Positions 39,955 to 50,417 of a stretch of DNA of 64,000 nucleotides are shown here, piece by piece. Numbering within the stretch: position 1 is the first letter of the stretch; every line of letters begins with the position of its first letter. The translations under genes were made by a program, and so were the position numbers. The stretch lies in NCBI GenBank assembly GCA_016742275.1, contig JACVCD010000001.1, positions 62,001-126,000 of the forward strand. Reading direction: 5' to 3'. Below the pieces are notes generated by a model that saw only the letters and a program-made list of their open reading frames with translations, was not told the origin of the DNA and did not search any database. The stretch is from Gemmatimonadaceae bacterium (GTDB lineage Bacteria > Gemmatimonadota > Gemmatimonadetes > Gemmatimonadales > Gemmatimonadaceae).

Positions 39955-42072
39955 ATGTCCGACCTGCCCCGCATCCATCTGCCGGCCACGCGGCCCGTCC
40001 TGCCACCGCAGCCCAGCGCCGACGGTCCCGCCCTCAATGCCGCACAGGCCGACGCCGCGAGTCACGGGGATTTACCCCTCCTCATCGTCGCCGGCGCGGG
40101 ATCTGGCAAGACACGCACCCTCATCTATCGGGTCGCCAATCTCATTGGCCGCGGTGTGGCGCCTCATCGCATCCTGCTGCTGACATTCACACGGCGCTCC
40201 GCCCAGGACATGCTGTCACGCTGCGAGCGCCTCGTTGGCTCGGCCTCCCAGCAGGTTCAGGGCGGGACATTCCACGGCATTGCGCATCGCCTGCTGCGTC
40301 GCTTCGGCCCCTCTGCTGGCCTTCCGTCGGACTTCACCATTCTTGATCAGTCCGACGCCGGCGACCTCATGGGGCTCTCGCGTTCGAGTCTGGGTTACGG
40401 CGATCTCAAGAACGCACCGCGTGGGGTACCGCGGTTTCCGCGAGCCGAGACCCTGCTCTCGATCTACTCGCGGCACGTGAACACCGAGCAGCCGATTGCC
40501 GATGTGCTGAGTGAGCAGTGGCCGCACTTCCTGTCGTGGGCCGGCGACATCGAGCGCTGCTGCGCAGACTATGTGAAGCGCAAGAGTGAGCGCAATCTGC
40601 TCGACTACGACGACCTCTTGCTGTCATGGGCGCTACTGCTTGAACAGGCGCCCCCGATCGCGGAGCAGATGCGTGCCCTCTACGACCACGTGCTGGTCGA
40701 CGAATATCAGGACACCAATCCGCTGCAGTCGCGCATTCTCCGCGGACTCTGCACCAACGGGCGCATCACCGTGGTGGGCGATGATGCACAGAGCATTTAC
40801 GCATTCCGCGGCGCGACCATCCGCAACATCCTCGACTTCCCGCAGCAGTTTCCCGGCACACGCATCGTGACACTGGAGCAGAACTATCGCTCCATCGCAC
40901 CCATTCTCGAGACCACCAACACACTCATCTCACGGAGCACGGAGCGCTATAGCAAGCGCCTCTGGACGGAACGTGAAGGTGGCGATGCGCCGTGGCTCGT
41001 AACGGTGCGTGATGAATCCGCACAAACCGCATTCGTGGTGGACCGATTGCTCGAACTGCACGAGCAGGGCACTCCACTACGCGAAATCGCCGTGCTGTTC
41101 CGCGCCGGCTATCTCTCGGCGGATCTCGAGATCGAGCTCGCCAATCGACGCATCCCCTACGAGAAGTGGGGCGGTCTCAAATTCCTCGAAGCTGCGCATA
41201 TCAAGGACATGCTGGCGTTTCTTCGTATCCTGGAGAATCCGCGAGACGAAGTAAGCTGGTATCGGCTGCTGCGCCTGCTTCCCGGTGTTGGTGATGCGAC
41301 GGCACGTTCCGCCATAGAACTGCTCTCTCTGCACAACTGGGAAGCGATGGCCATCGGCGCCGTGCGGGCACCTGCGCGCGCGCGTCCTGGCCTGCAGGCA
41401 ATCGGTGCGCTCTTCGACGGCATGCGCCGCGTCGAGCGTGCGGACACGCCGCACAGCCCAGCGGAGAGTATTCGATTGTCGCGGCAGCTCTACGACCCGA
41501 TCCTGCACGCCACCTACGACGACGCACCACCCCGATTGGCCGATCTCGATCAACTCGAAATCATTGCCGCAGGTTATGCCGACCGCACCAGCTTTCTCGC
41601 TGCGCTCGCACTCGAACCGCCTGCCAATACGCAAGACCTCGCCGTTGGCAGCACCGACGAGGATGACGCACTGATTCTCTCCACGGTGCACTCGGCCAAA
41701 GGCAAGGAGTGGGATGTCGTGTTCGTCATCCATGCCAGCGACGGCGTATTTCCCATGGCGCGCGCGGCCGTGGACGACGCGCAGATCGAAGAAGAGCGGC
41801 GACTGCTCTACGTGGCGATGACGCGTGCCCGAAACGAACTCATGGTCACGTATCCATTGCACAGCTACGCCACACGCACTGGCGCGGATTTCGCCTATAC
41901 CCAGATGTCGCGCTTTCTCGATCATGGTGTGCGGCGCACAATGCAACGCGTCACGCTTGGTGATCAACACGAACCGCCAGCATTGCCTGGGCCGCGCGAA
42001 GGGGCGGTCATTGAACCGGTGGTGGACCTTCGCGCACTTTTGCGAGGGCGATTCGGATCACCTCCGGTATGA
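39955..42072 (+). CDS. UvrD/PcrA-family (Rep-like) superfamily I DNA helicase
   Basis: IVAGAGSGKTRTLIYRVANLI Walker A; VDEYQDTNPLQ Walker B; VVGDDAQSIYAFRGA; LSTVHSAKGKEWDVVFVIH. Confidence 0.95.
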   Translation: MSDLPRIHLPATRPVLPPQPSADGPALNAAQADAASHGDLPLLIVAGAGSGKTRTLIYRVANLIGRGVAPHRILLLTFTRRSAQDMLSRCERLVGSASQQVQGGTFHGIAHRLLRRFGPSAGLPSDFTILDQSDAGDLMGLSRSSLGYGDLKNAPRGVPRFPRAETLLSIYSRHVNTEQPIADVLSEQWPHFLSWAGDIERCCADYVKRKSERNLLDYDDLLLSWALLLEQAPPIAEQMRALYDHVLVDEYQDTNPLQSRILRGLCTNGRITVVGDDAQSIYAFRGATIRNILDFPQQFPGTRIVTLEQNYRSIAPILETTNTLISRSTERYSKRLWTEREGGDAPWLVTVRDESAQTAFVVDRLLELHEQGTPLREIAVLFRAGYLSADLEIELANRRIPYEKWGGLKFLEAAHIKDMLAFLRILENPRDEVSWYRLLRLLPGVGDATARSAIELLSLHNWEAMAIGAVRAPARARPGLQAIGALFDGMRRVERADTPHSPAESIRLSRQLYDPILHATYDDAPPRLADLDQLEIIAAGYADRTSFLAALALEPPANTQDLAVGSTDEDDALILSTVHSAKGKEWDVVFVIHASDGVFPMARAAVDDAQIEEERRLLYVAMTRARNELMVTYPLHSYATRTGADFAYTQMSRFLDHGVRRTMQRVTLGDQHEPPALPGPREGAVIEPVVDLRALLRGRFGSPPV

Positions 42073-42222
42073 CGTGAGGTACGGATAGGCACGCATTCCC
42101 AACGTCAGAACACTGTATCCGAGAATGGCGCCATTAGTTTTCTTCGCGCCACACCCGTTCATACCGACAGAGACATCGTGCCCTTGCTGCAATGGGGCAA
42201 CTCCACTCCACGCTCACCTCAC

Positions 42223-42771
42223 ATGACACGCCCGCGTCCATCGCTTTCCACCTCGCTGCCTGTTCTCTGGACGGTCGTCCTCCTGGTCGCCTGCACCCCC
42301 AGTGACGACGTAACGCTCACGGACAGCACCGCGGCAGCACCGGGGACGGTGGCATCAGCAGCACCACCCACTCCGGCCCTCAGCACACCAGCCGAAGCTG
42401 CACCAGTCTCGCAGCTCCCTGCATCAGTGGTTCAGAAGGGCAAGAACAATCAGTCGGCCGAATACCTCTCGCTGTTCGAGGCCCCGGCACAGCTCGTGGT
42501 TCTCGCTCCGACCACATCCCTTCCGTTGTGGGATCTCATTGGCACGGCGGCTAATGCCGTGGAAGATCCCAAGGCACTACTTGATCCCGGAATGTCGATG
42601 TGGACGCAGGTCGAAGGCCCTGCCACACGGATCACAGAAGGCGGCACTCTCAGAGCCAACGCCGCTATTGGTCCTGACGCAATCAACCAGAATCTCACAT
42701 ATCGCCTGAGCATCACGAATGCATCAGGAGGTCGTACGGTTGAAGTGCGGGTCAAGATCGAAAAGAAGTAG
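42223..42771 (+). CDS. Hypothetical lipoprotein
   Basis: MTRPRPSLSTSLPVLWTVVLLVACTPSDD lipobox. Confidence 0.6.
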   Translation: MTRPRPSLSTSLPVLWTVVLLVACTPSDDVTLTDSTAAAPGTVASAAPPTPALSTPAEAAPVSQLPASVVQKGKNNQSAEYLSLFEAPAQLVVLAPTTSLPLWDLIGTAANAVEDPKALLDPGMSMWTQVEGPATRITEGGTLRANAAIGPDAINQNLTYRLSITNASGGRTVEVRVKIEKK

Positions 42772-42814
42772 TACGACGAAGTCGCGAACCTCACCCTTTC
42801 CGGTGTTCACTACA

Positions 42815-45676
42815 ATGGTCCGATTGACACTCGCTCACATCCTTTTTGCGGCTCCAATTCTCCTACTCCCGCATGAGGGTGAGACGCAAAGTGTCTCGCG
42901 AAGCGGCGCAGCCCGTGCACCAACTGCTGCCGTTCGTGATTCGTTTGCACTGACCGCATCGCTACCCATGGATCGTGCGGTGAAGGTTGGCAAGCTGCCG
43001 AATGGCATCACCTACTACATCCGCCGCAACGCCAAACCGGAAAAGCGCGCCGAGCTCCGGCTGGTGGTGAATGCGGGATCGATTCTCGAGGACGAGGATC
43101 AGCTGGGACTTGCGCACTATGTTGAGCATATGGCGTTCAACGGCACGACGTCTTTTGCCAAGAACGACATCGTGAAGTATCTCGAATCGATCGGTGTGCG
43201 ATTCGGAGCTGATCTCAATGCCTTCACAGGCTTCGATGAGACGGTATACATCCTGCCTGTGCCCACAGACAGCCCCGGCATTCTCGAGCGCAGCTTCCGC
43301 TTCCTCGGTGATGTGGCGAGCGGCATTCGTTTCGACTCTCTGGAAGTCGTGAACGAACGCGGTGTGGTACTCAGCGAGTGGCGTAACGGTCTCGGTGCCG
43401 GTGAACGGCTTCGCGACAAGCAGTTCCCCGTGCTGCTGCGCGGCTCGCGTTATGCGGAACGCCTGCCGATCGGCAAGCCAGCCATTCTGGAGAATGCCAA
43501 CCCCGCGCCGCTCAAGCGATTCTGGCGCGACTGGTATCGCCCCGACCTTATGGCAGTCATCGCCGTAGGCGACGTAGAACCGGCAGTACTCGAGCAGCAT
43601 ATCCGTCGCACATTCAGTGGCATTCCGGCACGTCCACGCGCTCGTGCCCGCACGCAGGCGGCGGTCCCCGGGCATGATTCCACGCTGGTCTCGATTGCCA
43701 CCGACAAGGAGCTCACCACGTCGTCAGTGGAAGTGCTGTGGAAGCGCCCACCACGCTCCACGCGTACGGTAGGTGATCTGCGCAGCGATCTGCTGGAGCG
43801 ACTGTACAACACCATGCTGAGCCAGCGATTCAACGAACTCGCACTCAAGCCGGACGCACCATTCACAAGTGCCGGTGCAAGCAGTGGCGGTTTTGTACGT
43901 GGCAGCGAATACAACGCGCTCGGAGCAGGTGCCAAGGAAGGCAAGCTGATCGAGACGCTCCAGGCGGTGCTCGTGGAAGCCGAACGCGTGCAACGTCACG
44001 GTTTCCTCGCCAGTGAACTCGATCGTGCACGTACCAATCTGCTGCGTGCCTACGAACGCGCCTATGAAGAACGAGACAAATCGGAAAGTGCCGAGTTTGT
44101 CGAGGAATACATCCAGCACTACCTGCAGGGTGACGGCACACCGGGGATCGCATTCGAATACGCCGCGGTGCAGAAGCTGATGCCAGCTATCACGCTTGCT
44201 GACGTAAACGGATTGGCGAATGCGCGCGGCGGTGCGGCCAATCGTGTGGTGATGGTCACGTTACCCGAGAAGGAAGGACTCGCGGTACCGACAGAGGCGG
44301 AGATCCGTCGCGTATTCGGCACCGTTGTCGCAAGCACGATTGCACCATGGACGGAAACGGTCGCCGAAGGCGCGTTGGTGGCCAAAGTCCCGACCCCGGG
44401 CAAGGTCGTGCGAGAGCGGACCATCGCGCCGCACGGCATCACCGAGTGGACGCTGTCCAACGGCATCACCGTGCTCATCAAGCCCACAGACTTCAACGCC
44501 GATCAGATTCTGATGAGCGCATGGAGCCCGGGCGGAGCAAGTCTGGTAAGCGACACGGATGTGTTCAAGACATCCATGACGCCGCTGGTGATTGCCGCTG
44601 GTGGCGTGGGAGAATTCTCCGCAGTTGATCTGCGCAAGAAGCTCACCGGCAAAGCCGCCAGTGCTCAACCGGGCATCGCGGATTTGAGCGAGACCATTGT
44701 CGGTGGCGCATCACCACGCGATCTCGAAACACTCATGCAGCTCACGTGGCTGCGGTTCACGTCGCCTCGTGCCGATACGACGGTGTTCCAGGCCAACATG
44801 CAGGCGTTTGAATCGCAGCTGCGCAACAAGGACGCCAATCCCGCGTCGGTGTTCAGCGACACGGTTCAGATGACGCTGGCCAACGGGCATCCGCGTGTTC
44901 GTCCGCTCAATACGGAGATGCTGAAGGAGCTGCAACTCGACGACATGCTCAAGATCTACAAGGATCGATTCGGCGACGCCGGCGATTTCACCTTTGTGTT
45001 CGTAGGCAATGTAGACGCGGCCGTACTCAAGCCACTCGCGGAACAGTGGCTGGCATCCTTGCCCGCGGCCGGCCGCCGCGAAACACCGCGTGACGTAGGC
45101 CCCAAGCAGTTCACCGGCCAGATCGACAAGGTCGTGCGCAAGGGCATTGCCCCACAGAGTCAGACGGCCCTGCTCATTGCCGGTGTAGCTCCGTGGTCGC
45201 GTGAAGACGCCTACCTGCTGTCTTCAGTCGGCGATCTGCTCGAACAACGCCTGCTGGATCGCCTGCGTGAAGCACTCGGCGCCACCTATTCCGTTTCCGT
45301 CAGCACGGGATTCTCACGCCGCCCAAGACAGGAATGGCAGGTCGTCGTGAGCTACGGATCGGCCCCGGACAAGGCGGATTCGTTGTTCGCTGCCGTACGC
45401 TCCGAGCTCGATTCGCTTCGCCGCGTGCCTCCGAGCCAGGCGGAAGTGGATCGTGTGCGCGAGAAGCAGCGCCGCGCTCTGGAAGTACAGCGCAAACAGA
45501 ACAACTACTGGACCGGCGCCATCCGCTCACGGGTCGAGAATGGTGATCCGCTGGAAGGACTCGCAAAGGAAGAGGAGCTCTACGCCTCGCTCAGCATCGA
45601 GAAGCTCGCGGCAGCGGCGAAGAAGTTCTTCGATGAGACGAACAGGGCCCGCTTCGTCCTCCTCCCAGAAAAGTGA
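42815..45676 (+). CDS. M16 family (PqqL-like) zinc protease
   Basis: HYVEHMAFNGT (HxxEH) inverted zinc motif; two M16 halves. Confidence 0.93.
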   Translation: MVRLTLAHILFAAPILLLPHEGETQSVSRSGAARAPTAAVRDSFALTASLPMDRAVKVGKLPNGITYYIRRNAKPEKRAELRLVVNAGSILEDEDQLGLAHYVEHMAFNGTTSFAKNDIVKYLESIGVRFGADLNAFTGFDETVYILPVPTDSPGILERSFRFLGDVASGIRFDSLEVVNERGVVLSEWRNGLGAGERLRDKQFPVLLRGSRYAERLPIGKPAILENANPAPLKRFWRDWYRPDLMAVIAVGDVEPAVLEQHIRRTFSGIPARPRARARTQAAVPGHDSTLVSIATDKELTTSSVEVLWKRPPRSTRTVGDLRSDLLERLYNTMLSQRFNELALKPDAPFTSAGASSGGFVRGSEYNALGAGAKEGKLIETLQAVLVEAERVQRHGFLASELDRARTNLLRAYERAYEERDKSESAEFVEEYIQHYLQGDGTPGIAFEYAAVQKLMPAITLADVNGLANARGGAANRVVMVTLPEKEGLAVPTEAEIRRVFGTVVASTIAPWTETVAEGALVAKVPTPGKVVRERTIAPHGITEWTLSNGITVLIKPTDFNADQILMSAWSPGGASLVSDTDVFKTSMTPLVIAAGGVGEFSAVDLRKKLTGKAASAQPGIADLSETIVGGASPRDLETLMQLTWLRFTSPRADTTVFQANMQAFESQLRNKDANPASVFSDTVQMTLANGHPRVRPLNTEMLKELQLDDMLKIYKDRFGDAGDFTFVFVGNVDAAVLKPLAEQWLASLPAAGRRETPRDVGPKQFTGQIDKVVRKGIAPQSQTALLIAGVAPWSREDAYLLSSVGDLLEQRLLDRLREALGATYSVSVSTGFSRRPRQEWQVVVSYGSAPDKADSLFAAVRSELDSLRRVPPSQAEVDRVREKQRRALEVQRKQNNYWTGAIRSRVENGDPLEGLAKEEELYASLSIEKLAAAAKKFFDETNRARFVLLPEK

Positions 45677-45835
45677 GGATTTGAGGAAACGATGGCGTGA
45701 GGATTTGAGGATCTGAGGATGAGAGAGCGGGCCCCGAGGGCACCCGATGTGGCTGGGTGCTCTCGGGGCACGCACCTCATATCCTCAAATCCTCTGATCC
45801 TCGCGCCATCTGTTGCTCACATCCTCATTTCCCCT
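45674..45835. repeat. Long imperfect inverted repeat, second copy of the element at 1162-1320
   Basis: GATGGCGTGAGGATTTGAGGATCTGAGGATGAGAGAGCGGGCCCCGAGGGCACCC...GGGTGCTCTCGGGGCACGCACCTCATATCCTCAAATCCTCTGATCCTCGCGCCATCTGTT. Confidence 0.9.
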
Positions 45836-46871
45836 CGGAAACGGCAATGACACGGCGAATCGCCTCCCTCAAATCCCCGCCTGCCGCGACGTACACGGAG
45901 TCGAAGTAGTCGAGGCGTTCCGCATACACCCGCCGCGACATGAGGACAGCATTGTTGAGTGGAACACGCGTGACCCAGTCAGCAGGATAGGTCTTGAGCT
46001 GCGGACCGATGGAGTCGACGAGGCGTTTGCGGGCGTGGGTGTACACGGTGTCGCGCGCTGCGATGCGTTCGGTGCGCGCCGAGTCGGGGAGCAATGCAAA
46101 TACACTATCGATTTCGCGTGCGGTGCGCTCCCAGAATGCGCCCAAGAGGAGATCATCGTGCCAGTCATCCTGCGCACGACGGAGCCGTAGCGTATCGCCC
46201 GCAGCGCGAAAGAAGTGTTCCGCGCCGCGCCCTCCGACGAATGTGGCAAAAGACTCATTGAAGCTCACCTTGCCCTTGGCGAAAAACGTGGTGTGCAGGA
46301 GTTCATGCAACACGGTGTTCACCAAAGTCACAGAGTCCGCCTTTACCGTGGTGCTCACGAGTGGGTCATTGAACCATCCGAGTGTGCTGAACGCACTGGA
46401 CGGACCCACGACCACATCGTAGCCCTCTTCCTTGAGCTGATGCGCGGTTTCGAGCGCCTTGCCGAAATCAAAGAATCCCTTGTAGGGAAAACTTCCAACG
46501 ACAGGGAACCACCAGGTCTTGCGTGCAAGGCGGTCCGGGTAGGCGGCAGACACGACCAGCACCAGCGTATCGCGATCGAGCTGTGAGAACGTCGTGAAGC
46601 TCTCTTCGGCCTTGAGTCCCACCGAATCAATCGCAAAGCGGCGCGCTGCCAGTACCAGTTGCAGCTTGGCTTTGAGCGCAGGCTCCGTATTGTCACGAAC
46701 CACCAGCCGTTCAATGGGCTGTCGCTTGGCGAGAATGCGCGCCTCTTCGTACGCGGCGCGCGACAAGTAGCACCCCATGGGTGTCAAGGCCAGAAACAGC
46801 ACGAGTGCGCTGCCAATCATGGCACTTCCACGAGAGAGCAACTGCCGAGCAGAGAGTCGTCGCTGTATCAT
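45825..46871 (-). CDS. Predicted aminopeptidase (COG4324-like)
   Basis: VNTVLHELLHTTFFAKGKVSFNESFATFVGGRGAEHFF: HExxH zinc motif and downstream Glu. Confidence 0.8.
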   Translation of the reverse strand: MIQRRLSARQLLSRGSAMIGSALVLFLALTPMGCYLSRAAYEEARILAKRQPIERLVVRDNTEPALKAKLQLVLAARRFAIDSVGLKAEESFTTFSQLDRDTLVLVVSAAYPDRLARKTWWFPVVGSFPYKGFFDFGKALETAHQLKEEGYDVVVGPSSAFSTLGWFNDPLVSTTVKADSVTLVNTVLHELLHTTFFAKGKVSFNESFATFVGGRGAEHFFRAAGDTLRLRRAQDDWHDDLLLGAFWERTAREIDSVFALLPDSARTERIAARDTVYTHARKRLVDSIGPQLKTYPADWVTRVPLNNAVLMSRRVYAERLDYFDSVYVAAGGDLREAIRRVIAVSEGK

Positions 46872-46879
46872 TCAGGGTT

Positions 46880-49800
46880 ATGTCGTTCGTTCATCTGCAC
46901 TGCCACTCCGAGTATTCGCTCCTCGACGGCGCGAATCGCATCGATGATCTGATCAAGCGTGCGCAGCATTTGGAAATGCCCGCGCTGGCTATCACCGATC
47001 ACGGAAACATGCACGCCGCCTGGGAATTTCAGGAGAAGGCGAAAAAAGCCGGTGTGAAGCCCATCCTCGGGATGGAAGCGTATGTGGCGCCCGGTGATCG
47101 TCGGACACGTGGACGACCAGCCCCAGGTGCGAAACCATACTACCATCTCGTGCTGCTCGCCCGTGATCTGGTGGGCTATCGCAATCTGGTCAAGCTCACC
47201 TCGCTCGGATACACCGAAGGCTTCTACACGAAGCCGCGTATCGATCGCGAGTTGCTCGCCCAGTACTCTGAAGGGTTGATCGTGTCCTCCGCGTGTCTGG
47301 CCGGTGAAGTCGCCAGTCATCTGATGGATGATCGGATCGAGCAGGCACGTGAGGCTGCCGCCTGGTATGCCGAACTGTTCAAGGATCGGTACTACCTCGA
47401 GGTGCAGGCGCACACCAGCGAAGGTCAGGCGACGCTCAACGCCAAGATTCTGTCGCTGGCCGACGACATGAATCTTCCGGTCGTCGCGACCAACGATGCG
47501 CACTTCCTCAAGCACGAGGATCACGACGCGCACGACGTGCTGCTGTGCATCGGACTCGGCAAGGATCGCAACGATCGCGATCGCATGAAGTACGACGATG
47601 GATTGTACTTCAAGTCAGCTGATGAGATCCGCCCGTACTTCCCTGGCCGCGAGGATGTGCTCACCAACACACTCGCGATTGCCGATGCGGTGGACGTGCA
47701 GTTCGGCAAGAAGTATTACGTGCCGTCGTTCCCACTCCCCGCGGGCGTGGACACAGAGAACGACCTGCTCGTGCAACTGGCCACGGACGGCGCCAAGGAG
47801 CGGTACGGTGACCCACTGCCGGCGCATGTGCAGGAACGACTCGATTACGAACTCGGTGTCATCACCAAGACGGGCTACTCCGGATACTTCCTGATCACGG
47901 CCGACTTTATCAAGGCTGCACGGGATCGGGGCATTCCAGTGGGCCCGGGTCGTGGTTCTGCCGCCGGTTCATTGGTCGCGTACGCGACGCGCATCACGGA
48001 TGTGTGTCCGCTCGAATTCGACCTGCTCTTCGAGCGCTTTCTGAATCCGGAGCGCGTGTCCATGCCCGACGTGGACGTGGACTTCTGCTTTGAGCGCCGC
48101 GGCGAAGTCATCGACTACGTGCGTCAGAAGTACGGCAAGGACAGCGTCGGACAGATCGTCACGTTTGGAACGATGAAGTCGCGCGCCGCCGTGAAGGATG
48201 TGGGGCGTGCGCTGGGCTTCACACCGACCGAAACAGACGCGCTGGCGAAACTGATCCCGAACGCACCGAACAATTCTCTCACGGTGGCCGAAGCCATCGT
48301 TCAGGTGCCCGAGGTCAAGCAGCTGTATCAGCAGGATGCGCGATACAGTCAGTTGCTGGACTTCGCAATCAAGCTTGAAGGATTGTCGCGCCACACCGGT
48401 GTGCACGCAGCCGGTGTGGTCATCGCGCCTGGTCCACTCGATGAATTTGTTCCCATCTGCACGCAGGCCAGCAAGGGCTCCGGCAGCGATGGAGACGAAC
48501 GCATCATCGTGACGCAGTACGACATGACGGCCCTGGAAAAGGCCGGCATGCTCAAGATGGACTTCCTCGGTCTCACCACGCTCACCGTCATCACCGACAC
48601 GCTCAAGAACATCAAGGAGCGCTCGGGGAAGGATGTGGTACTCGAGGAGCGTGGCTTCACTGATCCGGAAACGTATCGGGTGCTGCGTGCGGGTCGCACG
48701 GGCGGCGTGTTCCAGTTCGAATCCGCGCTGGCAACCGACGTGCTCAAGCGCATGCGCTGCGACCGATTCGACGACCTTGTTGCATCGAACGCGTTGTTGC
48801 GCCCCGGTCCGCTCGACGCCGGCATGCACAACGTGTACATCCGACGCAAACGCGGCGAAGAAGAGACAGTTTACGCGCTGCCCGAGCTCGAACCGATTCT
48901 CTCCAACACCTACGGCGTCATCACCTACCAGGAACAGGTGATGCGTATTGCCCAGGTGTTGGCGGGCATCTCGCTCGCCGAAGCCGACGTACTGCGAAAG
49001 GCCGTGGGTAAGAAGGACGCGGAGCTCATCAAGAAGGAGCTCGGTAAGTTCTCCGAGAAGTCCATCGCGCGCGGCTACGACAAGAAAATCATCGAGGAGT
49101 TGGCCGGTCAGATTGAAACGTTCGGTCGATACGGCTTCAACAAGTCGCACTCGGTCGCGTATTCCGTTGTCGCGTACCACACCGCATTCCTCAAGACACA
49201 CTATCCGGCTGAGTTCATGGCCGCGTTGCTGTCGTCGAACATCGGGAAGACGGAAGAAGTCATCAAGTACATCGCCGAAGCACGTGAAATGGGGCTCGAG
49301 GTGCTGCCCCCTGACGTGAACGAATCGGGATGGCGTTTCACGGTCGTTGGTGATCAGCGCATCCGGTTCGGGCTCGGCGCCATTCGTAACGTGGGCCGTG
49401 GTGCGATCGACTCCCTGCTCGCGGCACGCGCAGATGGACCCTTCGAGTCATTGCATGATCTCTGCGCACGGGTCGATCTTCGCGTATTCAACAAGCGGGT
49501 GTTCGAAGCGCTGATTGCCGCTGGTGCATGCGACAGCATGGGTGGGCACCGAGCGCAGTTATTGGCCGCGCTCGATACCGCCATCAGTGAAGCCGCGCTG
49601 CAGCAGGAAGAGGCGGAGAAGGGACAGGGTTCGTTGTTCGGTGATCTGCTTGGCGCACCAGCTGACGATGTCGGCAACAGCGATGGCAAAAAGCCGACGG
49701 CACCGTCACTTCCCAACGTGCCCACTTGGACGGAAAGCGAACGCCTGCAGCGTGAGAAGGAGCTGCTGGGCTTTTACATTTCAGGACATCCGCTCGAGAA

Positions 49801-50386
49801 GTACCGAACGGAATGCGAACTCTTTGCCACCCACACGGTGCCGCAATTGGGGACCTGGGTGCCTGAGCCGGTCACCATTGGTGTCGTGGTGACTTCCATC
49901 AAGCGGCAGATCTCCAAGAAGTCCGGGAACGAGTTCGCCCGGTTGACAGTCGAGGATTTTTCCGGATCTTCCGAAGTGTTGGTCTTTCCGGAAGCTTGGG
50001 GGGTGATATCGGAACGGGTCCGTGCCGATGTGCCCCTGCTGCTCAAGGGCAGCTATTCCAAGAGAGACCAGGGCGTGGAAAACGCCACCTTCATCGTAAA
50101 CGAGGTGCAGCGCTTCGAAGAAGTGCGCGCCAGCGGTGAGGTGGCCGTGGCGATTGATCTGGCCCCCGGGCTTGATCTACCCGCCGCGATCATGGCGGAC
50201 GTGCGTGCGGCGGTGGAGGCCCATGAAGGGTCGGCACCGCTCGAACTGCGGTGGCGGGATGGGAACGGACAGCCGGTGCGCTTCCGTTCGCGCTCACTCA
50301 CCGTGACAGCGTCCGCTGCCATTCTTTCAGACCTGCGCGCGTTGCTTGGCGCTGATCGGGTGCGACTCGTTCGCGCCGGCAGCTGA
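46880..50386 (+). CDS. dnaE: DNA polymerase III subunit alpha
   Basis: MSFVHLHCHSEYSLLDGANRIDDLI PHP domain; PDVDVDFCFERRGEVIDYVRQKYG catalytic motif. Confidence 0.97.
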   Translation: MSFVHLHCHSEYSLLDGANRIDDLIKRAQHLEMPALAITDHGNMHAAWEFQEKAKKAGVKPILGMEAYVAPGDRRTRGRPAPGAKPYYHLVLLARDLVGYRNLVKLTSLGYTEGFYTKPRIDRELLAQYSEGLIVSSACLAGEVASHLMDDRIEQAREAAAWYAELFKDRYYLEVQAHTSEGQATLNAKILSLADDMNLPVVATNDAHFLKHEDHDAHDVLLCIGLGKDRNDRDRMKYDDGLYFKSADEIRPYFPGREDVLTNTLAIADAVDVQFGKKYYVPSFPLPAGVDTENDLLVQLATDGAKERYGDPLPAHVQERLDYELGVITKTGYSGYFLITADFIKAARDRGIPVGPGRGSAAGSLVAYATRITDVCPLEFDLLFERFLNPERVSMPDVDVDFCFERRGEVIDYVRQKYGKDSVGQIVTFGTMKSRAAVKDVGRALGFTPTETDALAKLIPNAPNNSLTVAEAIVQVPEVKQLYQQDARYSQLLDFAIKLEGLSRHTGVHAAGVVIAPGPLDEFVPICTQASKGSGSDGDERIIVTQYDMTALEKAGMLKMDFLGLTTLTVITDTLKNIKERSGKDVVLEERGFTDPETYRVLRAGRTGGVFQFESALATDVLKRMRCDRFDDLVASNALLRPGPLDAGMHNVYIRRKRGEEETVYALPELEPILSNTYGVITYQEQVMRIAQVLAGISLAEADVLRKAVGKKDAELIKKELGKFSEKSIARGYDKKIIEELAGQIETFGRYGFNKSHSVAYSVVAYHTAFLKTHYPAEFMAALLSSNIGKTEEVIKYIAEAREMGLEVLPPDVNESGWRFTVVGDQRIRFGLGAIRNVGRGAIDSLLAARADGPFESLHDLCARVDLRVFNKRVFEALIAAGACDSMGGHRAQLLAALDTAISEAALQQEEAEKGQGSLFGDLLGAPADDVGNSDGKKPTAPSLPNVPTWTESERLQREKELLGFYISGHPLEKYRTECELFATHTVPQLGTWVPEPVTIGVVVTSIKRQISKKSGNEFARLTVEDFSGSSEVLVFPEAWGVISERVRADVPLLLKGSYSKRDQGVENATFIVNEVQRFEEVRASGEVAVAIDLAPGLDLPAAIMADVRAAVEAHEGSAPLELRWRDGNGQPVRFRSRSLTVTASAAILSDLRALLGADRVRLVRAGS

Positions 50387-50417
50387 CGAGCATCGCGTCG
50401 CCATATCAGGATTCGTC

